From the NCBI RefSeq assembly GCF_047730165.1, contig NZ_CP159834.1, positions 992,001 to 1,056,000 of the forward strand: DNA of 64,000 nucleotides, given 5' to 3'. This DNA comes from Patiriisocius sp047730165 (lineage in GTDB: Bacteria > Bacteroidota > Bacteroidia > Flavobacteriales > Flavobacteriaceae). Shown piece by piece: positions 35,090 through 43,996 of the stretch. The position numbers and the translations under genes are program-made. Within the stretch, counting starts at the first letter, position 1. Every line of letters starts with the position of its first letter. Below the pieces are notes generated by a model. The model searched no databases, was not told the origin of the DNA, and saw nothing but the letters and a program-made list of their open reading frames with translations.

Positions 35090-35839
35090 ATGCTTAGTGC
35101 GATTATTATTGAAGATATGCCAGATGCATTGCAATTACTGCAAGCGTCTCTAAAGAAAAACCATGCGGATATCGAGGTGGTAGCAACCGCACAAAGTGTT
35201 GTGGAAGCGGCAAAAATATTACGCAAAACAGAACCAGACATTTTGTTTCTAGATATCATGCTCGTTGATGGAACTGGATTTGATGTGCTTGAGATTTTTC
35301 CTAATCTAAAAAGTAAAATAATCTTTGTAACGGCCAGTGACGAGTATGCGATTCGCGCCTTTAAATTTGCAGCCATTGATTACGTTTTAAAGCCTTACAG
35401 CGATGAAGATTTAAGCTTAGCTATCAGTAGAGCGAAACAGCAGATTAAACCTACAGAGGAACGTCTTACTATCTTGAAAAACACCATAACCGCTCCAGAA
35501 TCTCAGCCTGATAAAATTTCGCTTCACACCTTAGATAAAATTATTATTGTGAGCCTTGTAGACATTATACGCTGCGAGTCTGATAGCAACAACACCATCT
35601 TTTACATCAATAATGATAAGAAGATTTTTGTAACTAAAACACTGAAATACTTTAGCGATATGCTGAGTGGTTATCAATTTTTACGCGTGCATCAAAGTCA
35701 TCTCGTGAACATAAATTACATCAGTGCGTTTATAAAAACTGATGGCGGTTATTTAATGCTTAAGAATAAACAAAGCGTTCCTGTTTCGGTACGTAAAAAG
35801 AGTGAGGTCATTGAGATGCTGGATAGGATGCACAGGTGA
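35090..35839 (+). CDS. LytTR-family response regulator
   Basis: 249 residues: receiver domain (1-120) with acidic pocket IIIEDM, phosphoacceptor D55 in ILFLDIMLVDG, Thr/Ser in FVTASDE and Lys in VLKPYSD; then LytTR DNA-binding domain (about 148-245) with the SLVDIIRCESDSNNTIFYI and FLRVHQSHLVNINYI motifs. LytTR proteins bind pairs of roughly 9-bp direct repeats; matching pairs lie at the promoters of the VIT/VWA and small secreted genes. It is the cognate partner of the preceding kinase by position and family. Confidence 0.95.
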   Translation: MLSAIIIEDMPDALQLLQASLKKNHADIEVVATAQSVVEAAKILRKTEPDILFLDIMLVDGTGFDVLEIFPNLKSKIIFVTASDEYAIRAFKFAAIDYVLKPYSDEDLSLAISRAKQQIKPTEERLTILKNTITAPESQPDKISLHTLDKIIIVSLVDIIRCESDSNNTIFYINNDKKIFVTKTLKYFSDMLSGYQFLRVHQSHLVNINYISAFIKTDGGYLMLKNKQSVPVSVRKKSEVIEMLDRMHR

Positions 35840-35901
35840 TTGAACCCGAAGATTCGTTTGAAATTGGAGACCTATTAATTCATTTAAGCGACATTTGTTA
35901 A

Positions 35902-38310
35902 TTAAAACGAATAGCTAGCCGCTAAAATCAAATTTCTACCAGCAGCGGCAATACCACTTGCGTATGGGCGGTACCGTTGGTCTGTGATATTCTGTAAGGA
36001 TGCATTCAGCTTTAAAGCATCTGTAAATGCATATTCTCCGCTCAAGTTAAGCGCATACCAACTAGGTGAATAGGGATTGCCATCGCTGTCTTTTGCGTAT
36101 AGAAAATCATTGTTTTGCTGGCTCGGCGCTAGATCTTCAAAGTCAAACTTGCTGTTATAATTTGCAGAGGCGTCTAATTTCCATTTGTCTTTACTATATG
36201 TAAAATGCGTATTACCAAAATGAGGCGCTACGTGACGCAATGCTTCTCTTATTCCATCTTCATCTTCTTGAAAACCTTCAGTCACGTTATAATGGCTTAT
36301 GAGTTTTAAACTTTCAGAAAAAGTAAATTCTGCTCCTATTTCTACACCATAAACTTCTGCTTTTGCTGCGTTCTGGATCGCTTGCACATTGCTTAATTCT
36401 CCTTGGTATAAAATTTCTGTTTCACCGTCTAGCTCATAATCCTGGCGCACTAATGCATCATTTAAGACCGTATAATAAGACGTCACGTCAAACTTTATTG
36501 ATTCATCAAAATTAAGCGTCACCCCTAACTCGCCGTTCTTAGCATATTCTGGTTTGAGGTTTGGATTAGGGACTACAACGCTTCCGGGTTCACTGTCAAA
36601 AATCTTACCTACATCATCAATGTTTGGCGCTCTAAAAGCGGTGGAGAAGTTTGCTTTCCAACCTAAAATTGGTGTTGCTTGCCAAGCCAATCCGGCACTT
36701 CCCGTCAATGCTCCCGTATTAATATTTGCTTCAGAAAAAGGAAGGTCAAACAAGTTTAGGTCAAATGTAGCATCTACTAAAATATGATTGTAGCGTAATC
36801 CTCCCTGAAAGGAAAGATCTTTTGCTAATGGATATTGGATGCTTGTGTATGCCGCTGCAGATTGCCAGGAAGACCCATCTGGATACCGAGACGCATCTGG
36901 AGAAGAAACATCAGTCATGCTGTCTGTCGTTAGCCCTTGGCTCCCTACTTTATTGTAGACATACTCAAGACCGTAATAGAGGTTTCCTTTTCCTAGTTTT
37001 TTAGTTAAATCCCAACCTGCGGTGTAGGCGTTTACTTTTTCGTCCGTTTCAAATAAAATGGTTTCTTGAAAATCACGATCATTTCTACTTTCTTTAAATT
37101 GCTGAAATGACGCTGTAATCAAACTTTTATCGTAGAAGGAAGATTGCGCTGGCGTGTTTGCTATCTGAAGATTTGCAGAAAACCATTCTTGAGGACCGTA
37201 ATACCATGCTGCCGCCCGAAGATTTCCGTTACGCTTTCTGATAAGACGATCGTAACGCGCATAATCGCTTGTGGTTGTATAAAATAAGCCAAGATTAAAG
37301 TCCCATTTTTCTGAGTGCATATACCTAATCTTCTGCATCATATTTATCTGGCTGTAACCGGTAGGCACTTGAACTAAAGGGTCTTCATTCGCTACTGCAG
37401 TATCTATACCATTTTCTGTCACTACATATTCCGTGCGTAAGTACTCATCTGGGCCGTATTTTCCCATTCTTAAGTCATCAAAATCACTGTAGGTAACGCT
37501 TGTTAAAAACGCCCATTCTTTAAGACCAATGTTAAAATCAAAGTGCCCTGTTTTTTCGTTGTTTGCCGTTGCGTATCTCACGGTTGCATCCCCACCAAAA
37601 GACATTCCGTCTTCAAAAGAGAAACCGGGTTTCTTTGTGTAAAAGTTCATCACACCACCTACTGCGTCACTACCATAGACTACAGATCCTGGTCCTAAAA
37701 TAACCTCGGTGCGCGCTATGGCAAACGGATCTATAGAGATGACATTTTGCACATTTCCACCGCGAAAAATAGCCGTGTTAAAACGAACACCGTCTACTGC
37801 AATCAATAAACGATTTGTAGAAAAACCCCTAATTAAAGGGCTTCCTCCGCCTAACTGACTTTTTTGAACAAAAACTTGACCCGTTGACTCAAGCAAATCT
37901 GCCGAGGTCTGTGGATTCCTAAAAGTGATATCTTCACTATTTACTGAAACAATAGACTGGGTGATGTCTTTTTTGTTTTGACCAAACTTTGACACAGATA
38001 AAACCACTTGGTCTAATGCGCTTGCATCTGTATCAAGATATACGATTTTGTTTGCCTCTAAAATATCTGATTTCTTCACCGTTTTATTTGTGTGAGAAAT
38101 ATGTTGAAATGTGAGCATTTCTGAAGTAGAAAAACGGGAGATGTCTACGTAGCCATCAAAATCTGTGATGCCACTTTTGCTTTTGTTTTTATTAAAAACG
38201 GCAACGCCATCGATAGGGAATTTCCCATCTTGGCCTAAAACTTGAATTTTTTGGGCCTGAATTGTGAGTGAAAAAAGGAATGGGAATATAAGTAGAAAAG
38301 GGTAGCGCAT
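35902..38310 (-). CDS. TonB-dependent receptor, heme-receptor-like
   Basis: Outer-membrane importer, 802 residues. Signal peptide (ends SLTIQAQ), CarboxypepD_reg-like N-terminal domain (about 22-90), plug (TGQVFVQKSQLGGGSPLIRG, RLLIAVDGVRFNTAIFRGG, then GSVVYGSDAVGGVMNF) and a beta-barrel ending in Phe (LAASYSF). The plug pattern and the FRAP and NPNL motifs (SFSTAFRAPNID is split: TAFRAPNIDD, NPNLKPEYAKNGE) are those of HmuR/HemR-type heme or hemoglobin receptors, but the ligand is inferred. Its start lies 2 bases after the recO stop, so it is in the porZ-recO operon. Confidence 0.9.
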   Translation of the reverse strand: MRYPFLLIFPFLFSLTIQAQKIQVLGQDGKFPIDGVAVFNKNKSKSGITDFDGYVDISRFSTSEMLTFQHISHTNKTVKKSDILEANKIVYLDTDASALDQVVLSVSKFGQNKKDITQSIVSVNSEDITFRNPQTSADLLESTGQVFVQKSQLGGGSPLIRGFSTNRLLIAVDGVRFNTAIFRGGNVQNVISIDPFAIARTEVILGPGSVVYGSDAVGGVMNFYTKKPGFSFEDGMSFGGDATVRYATANNEKTGHFDFNIGLKEWAFLTSVTYSDFDDLRMGKYGPDEYLRTEYVVTENGIDTAVANEDPLVQVPTGYSQINMMQKIRYMHSEKWDFNLGLFYTTTSDYARYDRLIRKRNGNLRAAAWYYGPQEWFSANLQIANTPAQSSFYDKSLITASFQQFKESRNDRDFQETILFETDEKVNAYTAGWDLTKKLGKGNLYYGLEYVYNKVGSQGLTTDSMTDVSSPDASRYPDGSSWQSAAAYTSIQYPLAKDLSFQGGLRYNHILVDATFDLNLFDLPFSEANINTGALTGSAGLAWQATPILGWKANFSTAFRAPNIDDVGKIFDSEPGSVVVPNPNLKPEYAKNGELGVTLNFDESIKFDVTSYYTVLNDALVRQDYELDGETEILYQGELSNVQAIQNAAKAEVYGVEIGAEFTFSESLKLISHYNVTEGFQEDEDGIREALRHVAPHFGNTHFTYSKDKWKLDASANYNSKFDFEDLAPSQQNNDFLYAKDSDGNPYSPSWYALNLSGEYAFTDALKLNASLQNITDQRYRPYASGIAAAGRNLILAASYSF

Positions 38311-38312
38311 TG

Positions 38313-39032
38313 TTAGTTAAAGAGTTGTTGAAGGACCTCTAGAGACTTCGGTTTTTTAAAACCCTGCAAATGTAACTGATAATACAACAATAGCAAATTG
38401 AGTACGCCAGATCGCTGGAGTTTGGTTAGTTTGATTCCCATTGCTGCATCAAAATTTATGCCGAAAAACCCTTTTAAGGCTTCTATATAGCCGCCTTTTT
38501 CACAATATATGTTTGTGACCTCGTCTTGGAACAAGCCTTCTAGTAGGTTGAAATAGGGGAGGTCTACGCTCGTGTCATCAGGATAAAAGCCTAAATGCAT
38601 AGATAATTGCAACATAAAGAAGATGTGAAAGTTTGCAAAGTCATCTGCGTGATCTAGCAATTCTAGGCTGCCAGAAAGAAACTGATATAAGCCTTCGTTC
38701 TTTTCTTCTTCACGAATAGTCGACGTTAAAATTTCAGAAAGAAACATCACCAGACAACTTTTTATAACGTCTGTGTGAAGGGTTTGATAAGGGACTGCGA
38801 TTTTTGCGTCTTTGAGGTATTCTAGGGTGCCTTTGTTTTTATGGGTTGCTTCAATCTCTAACTGTGTCAACAACTGAAAATGAGAGGCGCGGATTTTTCC
38901 TTTTTTAGATTTAAGAATGCCACGAAGCATGTACGTCTTTATCCCTTCAGACTCAGTAAAACACGTCGCGATGAGGTCTGCTTCGCCATATTTTCGGGCA
39001 CCAATAACGATAGCATTTGTGGTGTGGACCAT
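38313..39032 (-). CDS. recO: DNA repair protein RecO
   Basis: Recombination mediator that loads RecA through the RecFOR route. 239 residues: N-terminal OB fold (TTNAIVIGARKYGEADLIATC, then GIKTYMLRGI) and a helical C-terminal domain. The zinc-finger Cys set of some RecO proteins is not seen, as usual in this phylum. Its ATG overlaps the porZ stop codon by one base (TAATG), so translation is coupled; the TonB receptor follows. Confidence 0.93.
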   Translation of the reverse strand: MVHTTNAIVIGARKYGEADLIATCFTESEGIKTYMLRGILKSKKGKIRASHFQLLTQLEIEATHKNKGTLEYLKDAKIAVPYQTLHTDVIKSCLVMFLSEILTSTIREEEKNEGLYQFLSGSLELLDHADDFANFHIFFMLQLSMHLGFYPDDTSVDLPYFNLLEGLFQDEVTNIYCEKGGYIEALKGFFGINFDAAMGIKLTKLQRSGVLNLLLLYYQLHLQGFKKPKSLEVLQQLFN

Positions 39033-41308
39033 TAGCGCACGATCATAATTTTTGAAACGACGGTGTTGAGTTGGTCATCACTCGTAATGATGGCAAGATA
39101 TACTCCAGAGCGTACTTTATAACGTCCAAAAGCTGTTGTGTCCCACTGGATACTTCCGCCACGAGAGTTTTCTTCGTAGACGAGGTTTCCTTCAATGTCA
39201 GTGATTTTTACATTAGCATTTGCCATCAAACCATCGATAGTAACGTTGCCTTGAAAACCGGGACGCACGGGATTAGGATATGCATATACTGATTCTAGAT
39301 CATCTCGCGGCGCTGTGGAGGTCCCATTAAAAGCAACGAGCCCATTAACTGTTGCAAAATAGACAGTGCCTGAGAAGTCGTCTATAGCAATGTCTTGCAC
39401 GTTGTTGGAAGGAAGAGGGGAATTATCTTTTGTGAAATTTAATAAAGTTTCTTGACCATTAGGGGACAGATAGAATACGCCTGTGGTGGTTGCAATCCAT
39501 TTATTATTTGAGCCGTCAACCTCTATGTCTGTGATGGTCTGGCTTTCTAATAACTCTTGTCCTACATCTGCTTCATCATCCCTTATTATAATAGCTTGTG
39601 CTTCTACGTCTGCGTCTGCGTCAAAGAATCCGCTTACATTGAAAAGCACACGGAGACCTTCCAGTGTTCCTATCCATAATCTATTATTGGCATCAAAAGC
39701 AAGCGCGCGAATGTCGTTTGAGGGGAGATTGCCATTTCCTTCTACATCGCTAATGATGTTAAAGTCTGCGCCGTTAGGGCGGTAGCCTACCAAGCCACTT
39801 TCTGTATCTGCAAAAAACACGGTTCCTTCGCGACTTATCGCGAGTTCGCTTAGGGCAAGTCCTGGTTGTGCGATGACATCGGTGATGTCAAATTTTGTAA
39901 AACTTCCGCTCGGAGAAAGCCTGATGAGTCCATCTTCAATACGAGACTGAACAAACCAGAGATTGCCTTCACGGTCAAAATCTGAGCCATATAAACGAAT
40001 ATCCAGCGCGTCTTCCCTGAAAGACTCTAAAGGACTATTAGAATCATCGTACAAGACAACTGCTTCTTGATCTTCTATTTTAAGTAAGCCTTTATTAAAA
40101 GAAGTCATATAAACTTCATTTGCATCTTCTGGGTTTATAGAGATATTCACAAGATCATTCGCGTCAAAAATTTCAGAATAAGGGAGATTGGTCCAGCTTC
40201 CTTCTCTGAGATTACTTATGCCTCTTCTTGATAAAGGGAATGGATTAAAATTTACATCGACCTCTCCAAAATTTACCCACAATTGTCCAGGCGAAGAAGC
40301 CAAAGCAAAAGGAGTGTTTAGGATAGGGCCGTCTGGTAAATATTGTGTGGCTTGATTGCTATTAAATGGCACCTCAAGGAGTCCAAACTCTTGGGTTCCC
40401 AAGTAAAATTTTTCATCAAAGGCGAGTCCTGAGTGTAAGGTGTAATTGAAATCTGGGACGCTTGCTAGTTCGGCTTCGAGTATGAAATCTTCAGAAAAGG
40501 CTTCTATTCTATTAGCGAATGTAATCGTGAGTAAATCTTCATATGCATTAAAATCTATGACTTGCTGCGAATAGGAAGCGACAGGAGAAAAACCTACACC
40601 GTTTTGAAACCGTAAGACGGTATTACTTCCTTGTAGGCAATAGATTTGATTACTAAGGTTCTGGACGCCTTTAAAATTTCCACCAGCTAAGGTGCTCCAT
40701 TCTTCAAAGTTGATGATGTTGCTGTTGTTAAAGTTTGCCCTGCGAATACCGCCTTCAGGGGAAGCTGCATAAATAAAAGGAGGATCAATAGCAGTCTGAG
40801 CGATGTTTAAGTAGGTCCCAGCATCTCCTATTATAAAAGATTCGCCAAACTCAAGGGTTTCAAGGTTGTATTCTGAAATACCAAAGCCTGCAGATATGTA
40901 TAATATTCCGTCATGCTCGTTAAAGTGATTAATCCTTTTACGGTCTGGCGGAATGGTCTGCTTATCTAGTATATCTACAATAGTTAACACGTCTTCATCT
41001 CCATCTATTACAATCTCAATCAAGCCGTTTTCATAACCAATCACAAAAAGATCTTGCGCTTCGCTGTAATAGGAAGTTGAGATATTTTCTCCTGAGAGCC
41101 CTTGGACGGTAGATATGGTTTCTAATTGAAGTGTAGATAAGTCATACGAAAAAGCAGAATTATCTGCGGCACAAAAAACCTTATCGTTCCCTTGTGTAAT
41201 GCTATTGATGCTTACGTACGAGAAATGCCCCGTCCAACTGTTCTCAAAATTTTGAGCCGTTAGAGCAAAGGAAATAAAGAACAATAAGCTGAATGATAGC
41301 TTTTTCAT
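39032..41308 (-). CDS. porZ: Type IX secretion protein PorZ-like
   Basis: 758 residues. Signal peptide from the ATG at 41308 (MKKLSFSLLFFISFALTAQ); an ATG-less extension upstream is discounted. Two propeller regions (about 20-660) of the two-component-propeller kind with repeated LAFDANNRLWIGTLEGL-type blades, then a C-terminal domain (YAYPNPVRPGFQGNVTIDGL, ending VVSKIMIVR). PorZ of the Por system has this design and keeps its CTD; it helps attach cargo at the surface. The PNPVRPGF stretch and linkage to recO fit PorZ. A secreted propeller with a plain sorting CTD is the alternative. Confidence 0.75.
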   Translation of the reverse strand: MKKLSFSLLFFISFALTAQNFENSWTGHFSYVSINSITQGNDKVFCAADNSAFSYDLSTLQLETISTVQGLSGENISTSYYSEAQDLFVIGYENGLIEIVIDGDEDVLTIVDILDKQTIPPDRKRINHFNEHDGILYISAGFGISEYNLETLEFGESFIIGDAGTYLNIAQTAIDPPFIYAASPEGGIRRANFNNSNIINFEEWSTLAGGNFKGVQNLSNQIYCLQGSNTVLRFQNGVGFSPVASYSQQVIDFNAYEDLLTITFANRIEAFSEDFILEAELASVPDFNYTLHSGLAFDEKFYLGTQEFGLLEVPFNSNQATQYLPDGPILNTPFALASSPGQLWVNFGEVDVNFNPFPLSRRGISNLREGSWTNLPYSEIFDANDLVNISINPEDANEVYMTSFNKGLLKIEDQEAVVLYDDSNSPLESFREDALDIRLYGSDFDREGNLWFVQSRIEDGLIRLSPSGSFTKFDITDVIAQPGLALSELAISREGTVFFADTESGLVGYRPNGADFNIISDVEGNGNLPSNDIRALAFDANNRLWIGTLEGLRVLFNVSGFFDADADVEAQAIIIRDDEADVGQELLESQTITDIEVDGSNNKWIATTTGVFYLSPNGQETLLNFTKDNSPLPSNNVQDIAIDDFSGTVYFATVNGLVAFNGTSTAPRDDLESVYAYPNPVRPGFQGNVTIDGLMANANVKITDIEGNLVYEENSRGGSIQWDTTAFGRYKVRSGVYLAIITSDDQLNTVVSKIMIVR

Positions 41309-41346
41309 AAATGGTAAATTTCTACGCTTTAATAACACGCTAAAGG

Positions 41347-41354
41347 CAAATATA
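41347..41354 (-). promoter_or_regulatory. -7 box of the porZ operon
   Basis: Minus-strand TATATTTG, 38 bases before the porZ ATG. Confidence 0.5.
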
Positions 41355-41370
41355 TTGCGAATTTACATGA

Positions 41371-41400
41371 AAAAAGGCCATCAAAAATGATAGCCTTTTT
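41371..41400. terminator. Terminator of gdhA
   Basis: AAAAAGGC pairs with GCCTTTTT, with an inner ATCA/TGAT stem; A-rich and T-rich flanks let it work on both strands. It lies after the gdhA stop. Confidence 0.8.
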
Positions 41401-41422
41401 ATAATTATTCTTCACAAGAGAA

Positions 41423-42766
41423 TTATACAACTCCTTGTGCCATCATTGCATCTGCTACTTTTACAAATCCAGCAACGTTAGCTCCTTTTACGTAATCTAC
41501 ATAACCATCGCCATCTTTACCGTACTGTACGCAAGCTGCGTGGATGTCATTCATAATGCCGTGTAACTTCTCATCCACCTCTTTTGCAGACCAGCTAAGA
41601 CGTAAAGAGTTTTGAGACATTTCTAATCCAGAAGTTGCAACACCACCTGCATTAGAGGCTTTTCCTGGTGCAAATAAGATTTTTGCCTTTGTAAAGACCT
41701 CAATTGCATCTGGCGTAGTAGGCATGTTTGCTCCTTCGCTCACACACATACATCCATTATCAACTAATGTTTTTGCTTCCTCTGCGTTCAATTCGTTTTG
41801 AGTAGCACAAGGCAATGCGATATCACATTTTTCACCCCAAGGTCTTTTACCTTCGTTATAGGTTGCAGAAGCGTACTTGTCTACATATTCTGAAATACGC
41901 CCTCTTTTCACATTCTTAAGCTCCATAATAAAAGCTAATTTCTCAGCACTGATTCCTTCATTATCATAAATATAACCTCCAGAATCTGACATAGTAATTA
42001 CTTTACCACCAAACTCCATAGCTTTTTCTGCTGCATATTGAGCAACGTTACCAGATCCAGAAATCACAACAGTTTTTCCTTTAAAGCTTTCGCCTTGTGT
42101 CTCTAGCATATTTTTTGCGAAATATACGTTACCGTAACCTGTTGCTTCTGGACGGATTAATGATCCTCCATAAGAACGGCCTTTACCTGTAAGTACTCCT
42201 GTAAACTCATTGCTAATACGCTTGTATTGGCCAAACATGTAACCAATTTCACGACCCCCTACGCCTATGTCACCAGCAGGGACATCTGTATCAGGCCCTA
42301 TATGACGATAAAGCTCTGTCATAAAACTCTGGCAAAAACGCATCACTTCATTGTCTGTCTTTCCCTTTGGGTTAAAGTCAGCCCCACCTTTACCACCACC
42401 CATAGGTAATGTTGTTAAGCTGTTTTTAAAGGTTTGTTCAAAACCTAAAAACTTAAGGATACTTAAATTTACCGAAGGGTGAAAACGAAGTCCCCCTTTA
42501 TAAGGTCCAATTGCAGAGTTAAATTCTACTCTGTAACCACGATTTACTTGTATGTCTCCATTGTTATCTGTCCAAGGGACTCTAAATATAATAGTGCGCT
42601 CTGGCTCTACCATGCGCTCTAATAACATTTTGCCTTGATACAATTCGTTCTCCTCAATAAAAGGAATTACGGTTTCTGCAACCTCAGTTACTGCTTGCAA
42701 AAATTCAGGTTCGTTAGGATTGCTTTTTTCTACGTAAGCAATAAAATCTTTGATGCTTTGTTTCAT
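41423..42766 (-). CDS. gdhA: Glutamate dehydrogenase, NADP-type family
   Basis: Interconverts 2-oxoglutarate + NH4 and glutamate, the cytosolic ammonium-assimilating reaction. 447 residues, the length of hexameric small GDH. Substrate-binding stretches YKGGLRFHPSVN and PMGGGKGGADFNPKGK (Lys), DIGVGGREIGYMFGQYKR, and the Rossmann GSGNVAQYAAEK. NADP preference is inferred from family type, not read from a motif. Own -7 box upstream. Confidence 0.97.
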   Translation of the reverse strand: MKQSIKDFIAYVEKSNPNEPEFLQAVTEVAETVIPFIEENELYQGKMLLERMVEPERTIIFRVPWTDNNGDIQVNRGYRVEFNSAIGPYKGGLRFHPSVNLSILKFLGFEQTFKNSLTTLPMGGGKGGADFNPKGKTDNEVMRFCQSFMTELYRHIGPDTDVPAGDIGVGGREIGYMFGQYKRISNEFTGVLTGKGRSYGGSLIRPEATGYGNVYFAKNMLETQGESFKGKTVVISGSGNVAQYAAEKAMEFGGKVITMSDSGGYIYDNEGISAEKLAFIMELKNVKRGRISEYVDKYASATYNEGKRPWGEKCDIALPCATQNELNAEEAKTLVDNGCMCVSEGANMPTTPDAIEVFTKAKILFAPGKASNAGGVATSGLEMSQNSLRLSWSAKEVDEKLHGIMNDIHAACVQYGKDGDGYVDYVKGANVAGFVKVADAMMAQGVV

Positions 42767-42929
42767 CTTACTAGTTAATTATTAAATAAGCGGAATATTT
42801 TTCCGTTATACATGTTTAATTGTTGAATAAAGAAATTGAGGCTGTGATATTTCAGAATACTATAAATTTACCTATATTAAGGTAGAGGCAATTAATAATC
42901 TGCTTTTTTAAGTCTCAATTTTTCGTTAA

Positions 42930-42937
42930 CAAAGATA
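42930..42937 (-). promoter_or_regulatory. Candidate -7 box of gdhA
   Basis: Minus-strand TATCTTTG, about 164 bases before the ATG, implying a long leader. Only the -7 half is seen. Confidence 0.35.
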
Positions 42938-43019
42938 TGATATCTACCAATAATGGATGCTAAATTTTTATTAATTAGGTAAATATGAATCTTAAATTTC
43001 ACCATTTGATTAGTTTTTA

Positions 43020-43027
43020 TATATTTG
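43020..43027 (+). promoter_or_regulatory. -7 box of the outer-membrane protein gene
   Basis: TATATTTG, 28 bases before the ATG; no clear -33 TTG at the right spacing. Confidence 0.5.
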
Positions 43028-43055
43028 TTCAACCCAATTATTAACCTATTTTATT

Positions 43056-43856
43056 ATGCAAACCCGTTTATTGCTAGTGGTATGTTTGTTTTTTATCTTC
43101 TCTAAACAGGATGCTTTCAGTCAGTTAGGATTTTCTCATGAGGTCGGAGTTATCTCTGGGCCTATTGCCTTTTATGGTGACTACGGTCAACGTAATGACT
43201 TTGACACTAACATAGGGAATAGTACCATAGGTGTTGGGCTCATTCATTATTTAAACTTTTCATACAGAGCAGATTGTAATTGTTATACGCGTGACAAGTA
43301 CTTTAATGATCACTTTAAAGTGCGTAACGAGATTGATTATCATAAAACTCAGTTTGAGCACATAGGTGAATATGTAGACCCAAGTAAAACATCTGTCATT
43401 GCAAACCAATTAAGAGCTATGAAGGGCTCTACCACTGTTTTTGATATAGGAACACAGCTAGAGTATTTTCCATTAAGTATTAGAGATTTTGCGGCAACAA
43501 TAGGAAGTTTTGCGCCATTTGTGAGTGCGGGAGTTCACTTTGTTAGTTACGATCCAGAAGTGTACAGTGAGCTTGGAGAATTAAACTCTACTATTACAAC
43601 ACCGACAAAATATTTAAATGCTTTTCAACAAGAAGGAGATTCTACTTGGTCCGTTGTGACTAGTGTAGGAGTCCGTTACAAATTAACCGACTTAAGCGAT
43701 TTAATGCTGGATACCAGGTTGCAGTATTATTTCTCAAACTGGGTGGATGGATTAAACCCATCTCTTGCAAACAACGGCTCAGTTCCAGTGCCAGAGAATA
43801 AAGCAAATGATTGGATTTACTGGATTAATTTTGGGTATATCTATTACTTAGATTAG
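43056..43856 (+). CDS. Outer-membrane beta-barrel-like protein (THC0290_0291 type)
   Basis: 266 residues; signal peptide ending KQDAFSQ, then alternating aromatic strands (GFSHEVGVISGPIAFYGDYG, FDIGTQLEYFPL, FAPFVSAGVHFVSYDP, DTRLQYYFSNW) and a C-terminal strand WINFGYIYYL as in porin-like outer-membrane proteins. The CNCYTRDKYFNDH segment is typical of a conserved flavobacterial family usually labelled THC0290_0291; my family call is from memory. It may relate to PorG-like proteins, but that is unproven. Single gene, convergent with metB. Confidence 0.7.
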   Translation: MQTRLLLVVCLFFIFSKQDAFSQLGFSHEVGVISGPIAFYGDYGQRNDFDTNIGNSTIGVGLIHYLNFSYRADCNCYTRDKYFNDHFKVRNEIDYHKTQFEHIGEYVDPSKTSVIANQLRAMKGSTTVFDIGTQLEYFPLSIRDFAATIGSFAPFVSAGVHFVSYDPEVYSELGELNSTITTPTKYLNAFQQEGDSTWSVVTSVGVRYKLTDLSDLMLDTRLQYYFSNWVDGLNPSLANNGSVPVPENKANDWIYWINFGYIYYLD

Positions 43857-43915
43857 TGCCTCGGCTGCGCTCTGCAAACTTATTATGATTGCTCAGCTTG
43901 TTAGTGGTCTAGCTA

Positions 43916-43987
43916 AATTTTAAATAAACAAATACTGCGGAAACTTTCAATCTTGAAAGTTTCCGCAGTATTTGTTTATTTAAAATT
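43916..43987. terminator. 72-bp perfect palindrome, bidirectional terminator
   Basis: Arms of 35 bp (43916-43950 and 43953-43987) match without a mismatch around a 2-base centre. It lies between convergent genes, ending 9 bases before the metB stop codon. The outer part is A/T-rich on both sides. Confidence 0.8.
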
Positions 43988-43996
43988 GCACCGAAG

